Positions 8,579 to 20,211 of a stretch of DNA of 64,000 bases are shown piece after piece. The stretch is taken from NCBI GenBank assembly GCA_025685495.1, contig JAJNMT010000214.1, forward strand, positions 62,001 to 126,000. Reading direction: 5' to 3'. Each line of letters starts with the position of its first letter. Position 1 is the first letter of the stretch. Below the pieces are notes generated by a model, which was not told the DNA's origin, searched no databases, and saw only the letters and a list, made by a program, of their open reading frames with translations. Made by a program: the position numbers and the translations under genes. The stretch is from Huntiella abstrusa (lineage: Eukaryota > Ascomycota > Sordariomycetes > Microascales > Ceratocystidaceae).

Positions 8579-11214
8579 ATGATGGAAGTCATCACAAAGA
8601 AGGCTTATGGGCGCTATCATTTTGGGGCCTTGTGCTTCAACAGAATTGAACAGGTGAGAATATTTGCATGCTAAGTGCGCAATGAATGCGACAGGAAACC
8701 ATGTACTGACCAGCTTAGCGGTCTGACGGAATTGTCCACAGAAAGATTGAAGGCGATTCGAGAGAATCATGCGCAGAATACAATCGTCGAGTGATTGAGG
8801 GATTGTCCGTCAGTCGTAGATGGTGTCCGTCTTGTGTTGAACTGATTATTAGTTTGATGGTTGTCAAAGACTGTGATGAATGTATGAATCGCCTGGGATC
8901 TGAGGGCTCCAGCAGGCATGCTCTTGCCGAGCCGAGCTGGTGGTCATTCGAAGACAAGGAAATCCAGCAGGCACTGAACAGTCCAACTATATATGGGCAG
9001 GACGGTCTTTTTCCGTGGCCAACTTTTGCTCAGAACGATGGTGGTGATGTGTCGAAAAGACTCGGGTTTTCCTCGGATTGCCCGATATGCTTTGGTTTGA
9101 CAAAACAAATATTGTCATTCATTAGTCTTCATGGCGACAAAAAAGCAAGATTGCGGGATATGACGACTGGACATACAACAAACCGATCAGATTACATTAA
9201 AGGATGTAGAAATTCGTTACTCCTAAAAGTTTTAGTTACATGGGAGAGAAACGAGGGGGGGAGGGAGGATTGGTCTCGCGAGATGGTTCAATTGAGGTTA
9301 TTCACAACGACCGACGTTAATGGAGCAGACTTGGTGCCTCACAGTCTCGATCGTTGCAACCAAACCCTCCTGCAAAAACAGATACAAGGCCAATTTGAGA
9401 AATACCCCAAAGTTAATCTCGAGCAAACGGCAGGTGAGTAACTTTTACCAACCAGTACCAATCAAGGCTAACACAAATGCACAGACTATCCAGACTCCTT
9501 TCGCCTAATCGATGTCAATGAGAGATGCGTTGTTACGATCGGAAACAGACATGTCCGGTACTCTGCGATTAGTTACAGATGGGATCCCAAGGACAAGAAT
9601 ATGCTCACCAAAGAGACTGTGTCTGATTTTGCACGACCCGGCTCTTTGTCCCTAAAGACAATGTCCAAAACGCTGTACGACTGCATGACAATGGCTCAGT
9701 TGTTGGGAATCCCGTACATTTGGGTTGACCGATACTGCATCACACAGGGTGATGCTGATGAAAAGGCTGAGCAGATTCACGCCATGGGAGATATCTACGC
9801 CAACTCGTACTTGACTATGATATGCGCTTTGTCCAAGAATATACATTCTGGACTCCCGGGTTACACCCGAGACTTTGATGGACACCTGGAATTACCCGGA
9901 CGCCGATGTTGGGGCACCTCCAACAATACTCCATACATGATGTACTCAAACACAGCCTGGAACACTCGAGGATGGACTATGCAAGAAGAATACCTTTCCC
10001 CTCGTCGTCTCTACTTCACTGATTCATCCATTCTCTGGCACATAAACTGTCCAATGGTGTCATATCATCATGCCAATTTTGATGCGGAGCCGGAGTGTCG
10101 TCCTGAGTGTGCAACAGTAAAGTCTAAGCCAATCCATAAGCTCATCAGTGAATACTCCAGACGGGAACTCGCATTTTCTAGTGACAGAATCAACGCAATT
10201 GCCGGTCTCTTCGAAAGTCGAGGTGTCGAACATGTCTTCGGAATCCCCACTCGCCAAATGCAAGATGGTCTTTGCTGGCTTAGATATCTGGACAACAAGA
10301 AGCCTGTATTGCCTGACAATCAGTTCCCTACTTGGTCTTGGGCTCATCGGTTTCCACACACAGTCTATGAAGAGCCTAAAGAGATGAATGGTCGGTTGAG
10401 GTCCCAAATATTGCATCCCATGACTTTACCACAAAAGCGAATCCATTTAGCGCGACAAATGGGATTTCCCGTTGCCGACTTAGCTAAACTTTCGAGTAGC
10501 CAACTTCTCGTTCGAGCAAGAGTTCGGTCGATGCAGAGACTTCTTTTCGTCATGTTGGACGACGCATTGTGCTACAAGCCCTCGAAGAAGTTTGCATTTC
10601 AGCTACAGCAAACTCGTGGGGATGACGATCGTATCTATATCCATTCTATCATTATTGAGCCTTTCATTCCGCCCGATGATGCCATCCGTGGTAACGCCAT
10701 CCACGCTCGACGTGTAGGCTTTGCTTACAGGTCGGTCAAAGGCACTTGCCACTTAGATCAACTTCCCAAGATCCGCCCAATGGCTATCGAGACGTTGACG
10801 AGATTAAAACGCCAACGCATCGACAGATTCCCAGTTCAAAAGAAATCTGGGACTAAATTGACATGGCGCTTGGCATCCGAACGTTCCCCAATTTCCTTGC
10901 GGCATCAGCAATCTATGTCTCCAGAGAACCCCGGGGATGTAGGTATGACAGTAGCTCCAGTACTACCAGCGGAATTCCCACAGAAGCATTGGTTTTTCAA
11001 GCGGATGTATCGTCGTTTTCGTTTACGTTCGCTCTCTTCGGAGCAGATGGTATCCACAGGCAGAGTGACACCGAAACGTCAACCCGAGTGTAAGGTGGCT
11101 GGTCGAAGAACTAACCGCGGTGTAACCAACAAGCGAAGGCCAGTACTTCGGCCGTTTTTTGGCCATAGCACTATGACAGACTACGGATCATTCCGAACTG
11201 TTATTTTACATTGA
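8579..11214 (+). CDS. HET-domain protein A (heterokaryon-incompatibility family), 839 aa
   Basis: Exons 8579..8653, 8719..9433 and 9485..11214; all junctions are GT-AG and in phase, with the same structure as HET B and C. The HET domain (Pfam PF06985 family) spans about residues 289-445. It has the three usual blocks: YSAISYRWD, then WVDRYCITQGD..EKAEQIHAMGDIYANSYLT, then RGWTMQEEYLSPRRLYF. HET domains trigger growth arrest or cell death when non-self partners meet in a fused cell, and are considered distant TIR relatives. Upstream lies a ~260-residue N-terminal region with CPSC, CDEC (12 residues between the pairs) and CPIC, possibly metal-binding. The ~300-residue C-terminal part has no domain I recognise and ends in a basic stretch (FKRMYRRFRLRSL). 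The start ATG lies within a 33-bp segment inverted relative to B and C. Confidence 0.88.
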
Positions 11215-11488
11215 GGTTTTATTTGGATGGGAGAGTAAAGTGGGGATTTTAGTCAAGTCAATATAACAACTCTTCATTTCACTGAGCCTTCCTAGTGACC
11301 CCGGAGATTCTCTACCGAAACTCTGGTAATATCGAGGAATACTCAGTACTCAGCTCCAAGTTCACGTTTTTAACAGTAATACTGTAGGTGGTAGTCAGCG
11401 TACATGCTCGATTCATGTCATTAGAATCAAGCTACTTGTATTCAGACACTTTTCACTCGGCTCATGGGAGATGTGGCCATTGCGTCAT
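11215..11488 (+). repeat. 3' flank of the HET A duplication unit
   Basis: Non-coding link between HET A and the LINE relic. It aligns over its whole length with 33668..33395 and 52823..52548 on the opposite strand (for example 'acttgtattcagacac.tttcactcgg'). Length is conserved to within a few bases in all three copies, so the LINE junction predates the duplications. The HET A poly(A) region must lie here. Confidence 0.65.
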
Positions 11489-12600
11489 ACTGAAACTACA
11501 GTGAAGATAGCTACAAGAGAGGTGTTAGACCAAGCCGAAGGTAACTACGATGATATTGCCGAGCAGGCCAAGAAAAGGTATGACGCAAAGCACTTGTTGT
11601 ATGTGATGACGGATACATGGGCTATATGGCGACATGCAGTCGTGAAGGGCAAGCGAAGCGATTCCCATCGAATTGAAATCATGGAAACCGCTAAAGGCTC
11701 TATCGCCAACCGCGAGGGAATAGACGATGTGCTGTGCGGCCGCTTCTTTCTCGTTGATGTACCATCACGACCACTACATGCGCTCATCCGTCTGTACCTG
11801 AATGGAGCATGACTATAATACTAGTAGTAAGCAAGCTACCGAGGTACTCAGAGATACGGGATTTAAGGTGTCTGGGAGGAGTCCAGAGTCATTCTATCAC
11901 CCAACCGGGGCAAGGTCCCCCGAGACTGAGCGGATTCTGATGCGTGGCGCCCGACATCGCTACGATGAACAACGATGAAAGCCATGAAGAAGAATGTAGA
12001 TACTAGAGCACAATGACGTCGAGAGTGAGAGAGTTGACGCTCTTTCTAGAGACTGCCGGGGAGCGTAGACGGATCAGCAATGGAGAGGGGTGAGAACAAT
12101 ACGGAAGGGGATATAATTAGAGCTCAATGGATTCTTCGACGAAGCTTTGGACGCGTGCCGTTCAGCTAGAGTATTGATACTTTGCGCAAGCGGCCTTTTG
12201 AAGATCTTAGGGGAACTGTGTCCATGTGTATGGTTGATACAATGACTCTCTTATGCATCCGTCAGTAATCATCGCAAGGGACTCTCTTACACACTCGCAA
12301 CAATCACAGCTTTGCTCGTGATGCTCTATGCAGCATGGGCCTCTTCTTCTCCCTATGGCTCTCTTTGCCTCTGTGATGGTTTCACACAACACTATTTTTG
12401 GAGCGACAAGCGTGTGTGTAGACAGACAAAATGCCAGTCAGTACATGTAATGATATTTTGCATTGGCGGTCTTTGGACTGCGATTATCCGATATGTGCGG
12501 GGCCTTCCGTGGTGTATCCGGGTTTTCACTGCCAGCATGGGCTTTTTGGGGCACTTGTAACTTATTCGCAAACCAATAAATAAATAAATATGTATAGAGA
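11489..12600 (+). mobile_element. 5'-truncated LINE relic attached to HET A
   Basis: Starts with a frame reading TETTVKI and continues as a ~110-aa open stretch (11471-11812) with YDAKHLLYVMTDTWAIWRH and GKRSDSHRIEIMETAKG blocks, as found between endonuclease and reverse transcriptase in fungal LINEs. It then breaks into several frames. The RNase H tail remnant (LRKRPFEDLRGTV-like) is near 12180-12225. The 3' untranslated end runs to about 12570 and is followed by an (AATA)n run at 12573-12592, a usual LINE terminus. The same element in B translates further into the reverse-transcriptase N terminus. The small open frames here are not host genes. Confidence 0.65.
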
Positions 12601-12631
12601 TATGTATAAAGATGTGTTATTCATACCCTAA

Positions 12632-14892
12632 CTATCCCGACCCCTCCAACTCCGCCAGACGCCTCTCTAACTCCGGTACCCTCCGCAACTTTGCTTCCAG
12701 TGTCTCCTTTTCATCCTCAAGCTGCATCCGTTTCTCCGCGTCCAAATCCGCAAACACATAGCCGCCTTGGCCATCAAACTGGAGAATCTTCTCATGGTAC
12801 TTCCAAAGACTCCGACGATGCGAGACTGTTAACAATGTAATGTTGAGTGCCTTGGCACCTTCGTACATGGACTTTTCGACGTCCAAGGGCACTGAAGATG
12901 TACATTCGTCGAGAATGGCGTAGGCTGGTGAGTGGTAGAATAATCTAGCCATGGCGATACGTTGCTGTAATCCGCCGGATAGGACCTCTCGCCACTCTGC
13001 TTCGGCATCGAGACCCTCTTCATATGCCTCTACTAGGTGATCCAGATCAAGCTTCTTCAAAATGCGTCGAAGGTCAGCGTCTGAGACACCCTTGACTGCC
13101 ATCATAGATACACTATCAGGGTACACGATTTGTTGACGTAGAGTTCCCCGTGACAAGTATGGACGTTGGGGAAGGTAAAAGATGGAAGTAAACGGTGGCT
13201 TATGAACTGTTCCGCCATATACAGGCCACAGTCCGCCTAGGATGCGGAACAAAGATGATTTTCCACATCCATTTGGTCCGACTACAAGTAAATGATCACC
13301 GCTTGCAAGTGAGAATGAAAGAGACTTGACCAAAACGTCGCCGTTCGGGGAAATGATTGGTACCCCGTCAAACTCGATGTTCTCCGATTCAACCACCTCA
13401 CCACGACCTTTGAGTACGGCTGCGTTTGCTTCTGTGGAGTCCGATGAGGAGGACACCAACTTCTTGTCAAAGTGACCAGCAACAACATCGCGCATGACAT
13501 CAAGCAAAGAAGAAACTCGCGATGTGTACCCTGCCAGCTCCATGATTTCCCTGTATGAGAACATGATACGTCCAAAGGCATCACTGGCAGATAACAACAT
13601 TCGTCTGTTTGTGACGAATGACTCGGTCCGGTCGCCTGTAGTCCCACCGCCTGGCATCGCGGCAGCTAATCCCGGGATCTTAACAAAAACAGGCACACTG
13701 CATAACATGAGTCCCAGTGCTCCCCAAAAGTACTTGACGACAAAGTCCTCCATGACTCCGTGGTAAAGTCGTCTCCGTAAGATGTAGTTCACATGTTTGA
13801 TCAAGGTGAAATACCCCTTGTCTAAGTTGTCTTTTTCGACCTCATGACCGGCGTATAATGCAACCTCCTCGGCATGATCAATAAGACGAGAATGGGAAAA
13901 CCGGAAGTCACCTTCAAGACGGGCTTCATCAGCCACGTATTTGCCGAATGGTGGGGTGAGTAAGCGCATGACGGCGGCTGACAGCTGAACGAGAGAACCC
14001 ATGACTAAAACGCCTTCTGATCCAACTGAACGCGATAGTGAATATGTGTATATGGACTACTCTATTAGTGGGTTGCAGACTGAAAGATGCTAAATAACTT
14101 ACCATGTCGAAAATAGGCTTAGCCAAGTTGCTATAAAGCTCTGAGAGACTGTTACTGAATTTGGCGACATCAACGGCAATCAGTTGATCTGGGTTTTTTA
14201 TTCGGTCATCCAAGGCAGTCAACCCATAAAAGGTCATGTTGCTCAGATATACATCGTGTATATGTTGGGTTAATCTCGTGCGATATCTTATTGAAAGCTC
14301 TGCTTGATGCCATGATAGCTAATACAATGCATGAGTAAGTACAACGCCTGTATGTTTGCTTGTTCGCCGTGAGACTCACCATAGAGTTTGTAAAGGTTGC
14401 TGGAACGGCCACTATCATCCACCATATAATCTTCCGGATAAACTCTCCTCCGTTGCCCTTCACCAAGGCTTTCACAATTGCACCATCCATTGCGGCTACT
14501 TTGAGTGAGATCAAAGTTCTTAGTACCAAAAATACCGAATGGCTGATAAGCAACTTTGCCTCTTTACTCCGCCATCCTGGAATAACAATATGCAATAGTC
14601 TCAAAAGGGACCTGAAAAACGCCCGATCAAGTTCAACCCGCGGGCGCTTCCCTGGTATTACTGGCGCAGCCGGCTGTGCCAGTGCGCCTTGAGGTTTATC
14701 CTTTGCGGCAAGGTCGCTACGCCGTTGTATCGCAATAGCTCGGCGGATACGGTTGAGAAGAGCCAGGAAGAGAGAGATCCATATTGCGGCGGATATTCTT
14801 GAGCGATTGGCAAGGTATTTTGTTGTTATCTGGGAGATCAGACGCCGAGCAAACTGGTCGTTTGGAAACGTCAACTTTGATTGCGCAGCCAT
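12632..14892 (-). CDS. PXA1: Peroxisomal fatty-acyl ABC half transporter (ABCD/PXA family), 717 aa
   Basis: Exons 14892..14380, 14318..14103 and 14056..12632, all GT-AG and in phase. ABCD-family transporters import long-chain fatty acids or acyl-CoA into peroxisomes for beta-oxidation and work as dimers of half transporters. The N-terminal half carries the membrane domain with the family blocks FFRSLLRLLHIVIPGW, LLISHSVFLVLRTLISL and VPATFTNSM, and an EEVALYAGHEVEKD (EAA-like) motif. The nucleotide-binding domain has Walker A GPNGCGKSS (about residues 503-511), signature LSGGLQQR (about 602) and Walker B YAILDE (about 622). The start MAAQSKL was preferred over an ATG 17 codons upstream because homologues I know begin this way. 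PXA1 versus PXA2 assignment is by resemblance only; the ABCD family is secure. Confidence 0.92.
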
Positions 14893-15473
14893 GACGTATG
14901 TAAGTGGAGTGCTGGTAATTTCAGCGCTAATATCGCACAACAAAGATAGACAGCACTATGAATTCAAGACTTTGGTTTGTTGAATGAAACAATGGTATAA
15001 TGTACTATCGTCACTATAAATGTAAAAGTCCCTGCTACAAATAATCAAAGCTCACAAATTCATTCCTCGGTTCAGCTGCTCTCTATTCTACCAAAACAGC
15101 TATTTCTGTTGTTATCTAGTTGCGCAAGAAAGTGCCTTTCTCCAACTTATCCTCTTGTGGTCAACTAATCAGCATGTGATCAGGGTTACGTCACTGGTGC
15201 TCCAAAACCCCGCCTTCTATAAGTTGAGCTTTGGGTTGCACAGACAACAATCTGGGGTAAATTGGGGTTTCCTTTGTATGGCCGGCTTACATAACCGAAA
15301 TCCTTCGGGGTTGCCACAGTGAGCTAAAGTGGTTGTGGCGTCCGATAAGATGTGGCGCTAGATTTGATTTTGTTCCCTTCACTGACGTAACCGATATTTC
15401 AGTCACGAGCCAAAGTTGTTCAACATTCTTTCTTTTGCTATAAAGCAACATTTATATTTTCCTTTTAGTCACC
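14893..15473. promoter_or_regulatory. Shared upstream region of PXA1 and DPH3
   Basis: 581 bp between divergent starts. It must hold both promoters. I see no diagnostic element beyond AT-rich stretches and a pyrimidine-rich leader directly before the DPH3 ATG. Confidence 0.4.
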
Positions 15474-15756
15474 ATGTCTGCCGATGATGAAGAGATTGTC
15501 GTCTATGACGAAATCGAGATTGAAGATATGGAGTATGACGCCGACCTGGAGACGTATTTTTATCCTTGTCCATGCGGTGACCGCTTTCAAATTTCTCTGC
15601 TGGACTTGCTTGATGAACAAGATATTGGTGTTTGTCCAAGTTGCAGTCTGATGATTCGTGTTATCTATGATATGGTGTGTTTTTGGGAGAATCTATTGGA
15701 TGTGTGTGTCCATCACTAACAGTTTACAGGAGAATCTCCCCAAGTTAGACTCATAA
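15474..15756 (+). CDS. DPH3: Diphthamide biosynthesis protein 3 (CSL zinc finger), 75 aa
   Basis: Exons 15474..15674 and 15730..15756, phase 0, with a GTGTGT donor and a TTTACAG acceptor; the second exon adds ENLPKLDS and the stop. DPH3/KTI11 is the small electron carrier for the first step of diphthamide synthesis on eEF2, and in yeast it also serves tRNA wobble-uridine modification. The CSL zinc-binding module is complete: YPCPCGDRFQIS followed by VCPSCSLMIRV gives the CxC...CxxC set of four cysteines. The N terminus YDEIEIEDMEYD is the conserved acidic lead-in. Length is usual for the family. Confidence 0.95.
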
Positions 15757-16940
15757 GAGTCTAGCCGCATCGCCACATTTAAAAGTCGTTCTTTTTTGTC
15801 CCAACTCTTCTTATATACCCGGCTTCGATTGACGCCAATGATACCCATATTAGACGCAATACATATATCATATATCTATAATGCTGCAACGACATGATTC
15901 CGCAAGTTCGCCGGTATACTTTCTCGGTGAAGATGACTGCGCTCGATAGAAAGGTCTTTAGGAAGAATGGTTATGTGTGTCATATTCACTGGCTTCACAG
16001 GTCAGCCCTTTTAGTCCCTTCGCCCTTGATCCTAGTGAATTGGAACCCGGGAAGCAAAAGGCCAATTGAGAAGACATACAGATAGCTTGTCACCTTGTTT
16101 TCAACTGACATCACCCTATCATGTCTCTTCAATTTTCTCGGATGCCCTTGCTTACCGCATTACAGCCGGAGTCTATATATGTGACTATATCCTTTGGGCG
16201 GCCATTCTCTTGGTCACATGAACTCTGACGTCATGTTTGTACAATCGATATGTGCATGCCGGATATGTGTTGTACACAACTAGTGGTTACAATTACACAA
16301 CTGCCGAGAGGATTCTACTATATCTCGATATATTGTGTGTCACCTGTGAGTTTGTCTATATATACATACGTCGTCACCCATTTACGCTCATTGACAGCTT
16401 GACAACTTAACAACTCGGGAGTTTGCCGAAATGTTCACGAACCCTAATATCGCCAAAACCATGAACCAATCGGCAAAATGTGATTTCTCCGGTTCTAGTA
16501 GAGTTTAACCCACATTACATGGGCCGAATTTATTCATGTTTTCAAAGGTCAGCTTTAAGGTTCATGGATTAAGGAGTCAATTAAGTGCCATGAAACGACA
16601 AAGACTTTAGTGCAAAACGAGTCCGAATGAGGGATCCGAGCACACGAGCTCAGGGATACGATGCGGCATGGATGAATAAGTCGAAACAAATACAGGAAGA
16701 ATTGGTGGCGTCGGAATTCCGCGGGCTGAATCACGAGGTCATGAAAATAGTGCAGAACAGAAGAGTAAAGTAGTATTGAAAGAAAAACAACAACAGTAGT
16801 AAGGAGCCTAAAACTGTTAGGCTATATATATAGGCCATCTATAGAGATAAAAAAAAAAGAACGCCATTTAAACACATGCATGAGGAAAAAAACAGAAACC
16901 AGCCGGCCCGTATTCATGGTCAAAGGTACATACAGGCCCC
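15757..16940. other. Intergenic, nothing recognised
   Basis: About 1.2 kb. It holds the DPH3 3' end and the 3' side of the convergent PAP2-type gene. A 63-codon frame at 15894 has no features to support it. An AAAAAAAA run lies near 16850. Confidence 0.45.
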
Positions 16941-18067
16941 TTAATCAGCCTTGGGCAAATTCCGGGTGATAGGCGCAAAGAGTTTCTCCTGAAGCGGGTA
17001 CAGCTTCAAAAGGACAAAGTTCCAGCGCCACCCAAGAGCGGGGATGCACGCTCCGACCAAAGCATCAAAGACAAAATGATTGGCCGTAGCAATGATAGTC
17101 ACCAGCATAGCAGCAGGCCACAGCGGAGCCAGAATGCGCATGAATTTGTGCGGGCTAAAGCGGCAGATGCATACAGCGAGAAAAAGGGAGGTACCGAAAT
17201 GTAACGAGGGCATAGCGGCAATGGTGAGCTGAAAGCGGTTGTTGTTCCATACATTCTCGGTGGAGCCACCAGCTGCTACACTGTGGAGAACATCAAGGTA
17301 GCCATATTCAGCGGGCAGCAGACGCGGTGGGTAGCATCTCCAAAGAGTTAAGACGACAAAGGCGATGAAGTTGTTGGTGGCGATGGTTCGACGGATCCGC
17401 TGGAATGTCTGGGGAGGTACATAGCGGAAAGTGTAGACGAGGAAGTATACGCCAACAGCGATATGCGAATAGTAGATCTTTCCGAGGACGGTCATTAACC
17501 ATGGGTGGTTTTTAAGAACCCAGGCTTGAAATGGTTGTTCGATGGCAATGCCTAAGGATTTCTCAAGGTTGAGGACTTGAAGAGCGTGACCTTGGGCTCT
17601 TTCGAAGATTTCACGGTTTCCGGCTATCATACGAGCGGAGTAGGCCCGCATCAGTTGGTATACCCTATCAGACGGAGTGATTGTTAGTAAACGAAACGGA
17701 TAGGAAGAAAGCATCTATCATACCAGTAACTCAAGTTCCAGTACCAAATCTCAATTAAGAATGGAAACTTATTGAAGAACTTGCTAAGCAGCAACCAAAA
17801 GGTATCTCTAAAGCCGCTACATTTCTCATTGTTATATGGTAAAGACCAGAAACTAGAGGTGCTACCAGCTTGACCCGTCTCTTGAGAATCCGCACGTGTA
17901 TAAAAGTGGCTATTGTTTCGACGACGATTAATCAAGCTTCCTACAACGAAGCCAGATACAATTGCTATTACCCAAAACCCAGTGTTAGTCGACGTCTACT
18001 TTTTGTGAGAGACTGTTGAAGGATACTTACAGATTGGCTCAATAGCGTACCTGCTGAGAGCCGACAT
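16941..18067 (-). CDS. PAP2-like membrane protein (Aur1/Ipt1-type), 333 aa
   Basis: Exons 18067..18031, 17964..17724 and 17664..16941. The junctions are in phase and reconstruct YWVYQLMRAYS across the second intron. The protein belongs to the PAP2-superfamily branch that includes inositolphosphorylceramide-synthase-like enzymes. The catalytic blocks visible are AAMPSLHFGTSLF (histidine 1) and TANHFVFDALVGA (histidine with aspartate). Conserved WRCYPPRLLP and YYSHIAVGVYFL lie in predicted membrane segments. The N terminus has one hydrophobic segment (IVSGFVVGSLI) after a short lead. It probably acts on lipid phosphates in the endomembrane system; the substrate is unknown. It is not the canonical Aur1 by length and motif spacing. 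Confidence 0.82.
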
Positions 18068-20211
18068 GATAAATCTATCCAAGGTCGAGTTTTGGTGGAT
18101 TCAAAGACGAATATAAGAAACCCAGAATATTGGAGTGACGTCGTGGATCGGAAAAGACGGCAAGTGCGAAACAGTCAGTTTATGTATGAATAGAGGTAGG
18201 TCTACGTCTTGGCGTTATTGGTGTTCGGATAATTATTGTGGCAGGTCGCATAGGTTAAGAATGCGGTGTAAAGCTTTGAAAAGGGTTCTTTGTAAAATCG
18301 GTATTATTCGATTGGGTCTGGAATGAAGGCCGTATAAGAAGAATCTAGTGATTTGAATGATCTAAAGATGCTGTCTAAACTTTTGTCGTTGTAAAAACAA
18401 TGATGAACAAAATATCAAAATCTAATTTAGAAAAAAAAAAGAAAACTGAAACTCCAATCCCGAACAAGTTCTTCAACTATTTATATATGTCATCGTTCCC
18501 CAATTACGCAAACTTAGTGTGGCTAACTGTCTCAGACACTATCTACTTGTTTGCCGTGTCAATGGTTCTTTGGAAACCCCTGATTGCTTCGGGAAACATT
18601 ACTTGGAGCCTTATGAAATCATCATTGGCGAGGAAAAGTCCCGTGTTGTCCAGAGTTTTTTTGGGATTTACTTGTGGTAAAAGTCTTGATTTATAGACTT
18701 ACACCCTCACTTTGTATACCGAAATGTTTAGGTAGTGTTAGGGTTCGCCCATTCTTTGGTGACAGCTACACAGCCCTTATCACGTCTTGATGCCTACAAC
18801 ATTTATCAGGATCTTGTATGTACTCAGCCACTTGATGTTATCTGCCATTTCAACTGTCACGCCAACTTTCTTTCTTGACATCAACTTATTCAGTTACCCC
18901 TTATGTCAAGCTCAAGACCTGAGGCTTAGCTTATCAACATACGAACTTCTTAACGACGCTGACTGACTGCATCGACATATCCCTAGAATTACCTCGCAAC
19001 AAGCTATCAAAACTATCAACCCAGTCTGACCGGCCGACCAGGACATGTAATGCCCCCTCTGGCCGCCCAGTTTCTCCAAACAAACTAGCCGGGCAACACA
19101 CATTTCCCCGCAACCTTGCCACTCAATCAATTCGCGCGTCAGCAAAAGTTAAAAGGATCTAAGACAAGAACCGCCCGGTTTCCGAAACCTATTTTCGAAG
19201 TCCTCTCCCACTGTCAGCGGAACAACCCTTCTATCCGTTGGAATCTTAAACACCTGACTTGACTTGACTGACTCGATTCAAACTCAACCCAGTCACGTGC
19301 TTCTTTTCTCCATCCGCTAATAAACAAGACCCTGCGTTTTCTCAATCGGCAATCCGTAAAAGAGCCAAATCCTTCCGTGTCTCCATCTCGGCTGACTCGT
19401 TTCCTTATGTATTGAAGAAGTCCTCCCACATGCCGAATTGATTCTTCTTTTCATATGTACATACAATATAATCAACGTGCACGCTCATCATGGCTATGGC
19501 TATGCCCAAGCTTCTTTCTGCCACTATGTACAATGCGACTTGAACCAATCAAGCCCAAAGTGCACATCTTTGTCGGAGGATTTCCTCGCCCGGCATCAGC
19601 GGAGTCCGTTTAAAATAAGGCGTCCTATTCCTTTTCCGTTGGACTTGAAAAGACCCCGTGGTCCGTGAAGTAATGTACGCACGTTCAGGGGCCGAAAATG
19701 AAAAGCCATTTTTACTCGTTAATTCTGATAACAACCCGACCGGTTGACGGGTTTATCGCCTGCCATTGTCTGTTTACAGCGTCGTTATATGTACGATTAT
19801 TATACGAAAGTATCCGAGGTTTTGTACCATGTCGTTGTCGTCGTTAACATCGGATACTCGACAGTTTGTGCGACCGCTCCTGTGTTGCCGACTTCATCAT
19901 ATTGAAGTACCTACTCAAGTCTAATTGATGTACATACATACGTGACACCACTGCCGCGTAATTACGTTGACGACGACCTGTCATTGCTCCATAGTTTGTT
20001 CCTGAAAAATCCTAATTTGTTGCATTGCCACTGAACATGCAATTGTCGCGCGGAATTTCGTGATACTTATCAACAAGGGTGTTTGCTCCCTGGGTTATCA
20101 TCTACAAACCCTAACTATCATGCACATGTCGCATTAAAAATGTCTGTATATCAACCTAAATTTTCTATCTGCAGCTTCAAACTTTTGTTCCTATGTACAT
20201 CTTACCCAAGC
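18068..20211. other. Intergenic, nothing recognised
   Basis: About 2.1 kb. It holds the upstream region of the PAP2-type gene and the 3' flank of the LeuRS gene. Isolated TGTTAGGG-like words (18736) recall the LTR end at 7783, but no second end or target duplication is visible. Short frames such as 18400-18696 lack support. Confidence 0.45.

Noticed and set aside
8791..8793. Start of HET A at this GTG codon
   Set aside because: Fungal nuclear genes start at ATG, the frame is open further upstream, and a conserved first exon with ATG is found in all three paralogues.
11471..11812. 113-aa open frame after HET A as an independent host gene
   Set aside because: It is the start of the LINE relic; the same sequence recurs after HET B and leads into reverse-transcriptase-like sequence in a broken frame.
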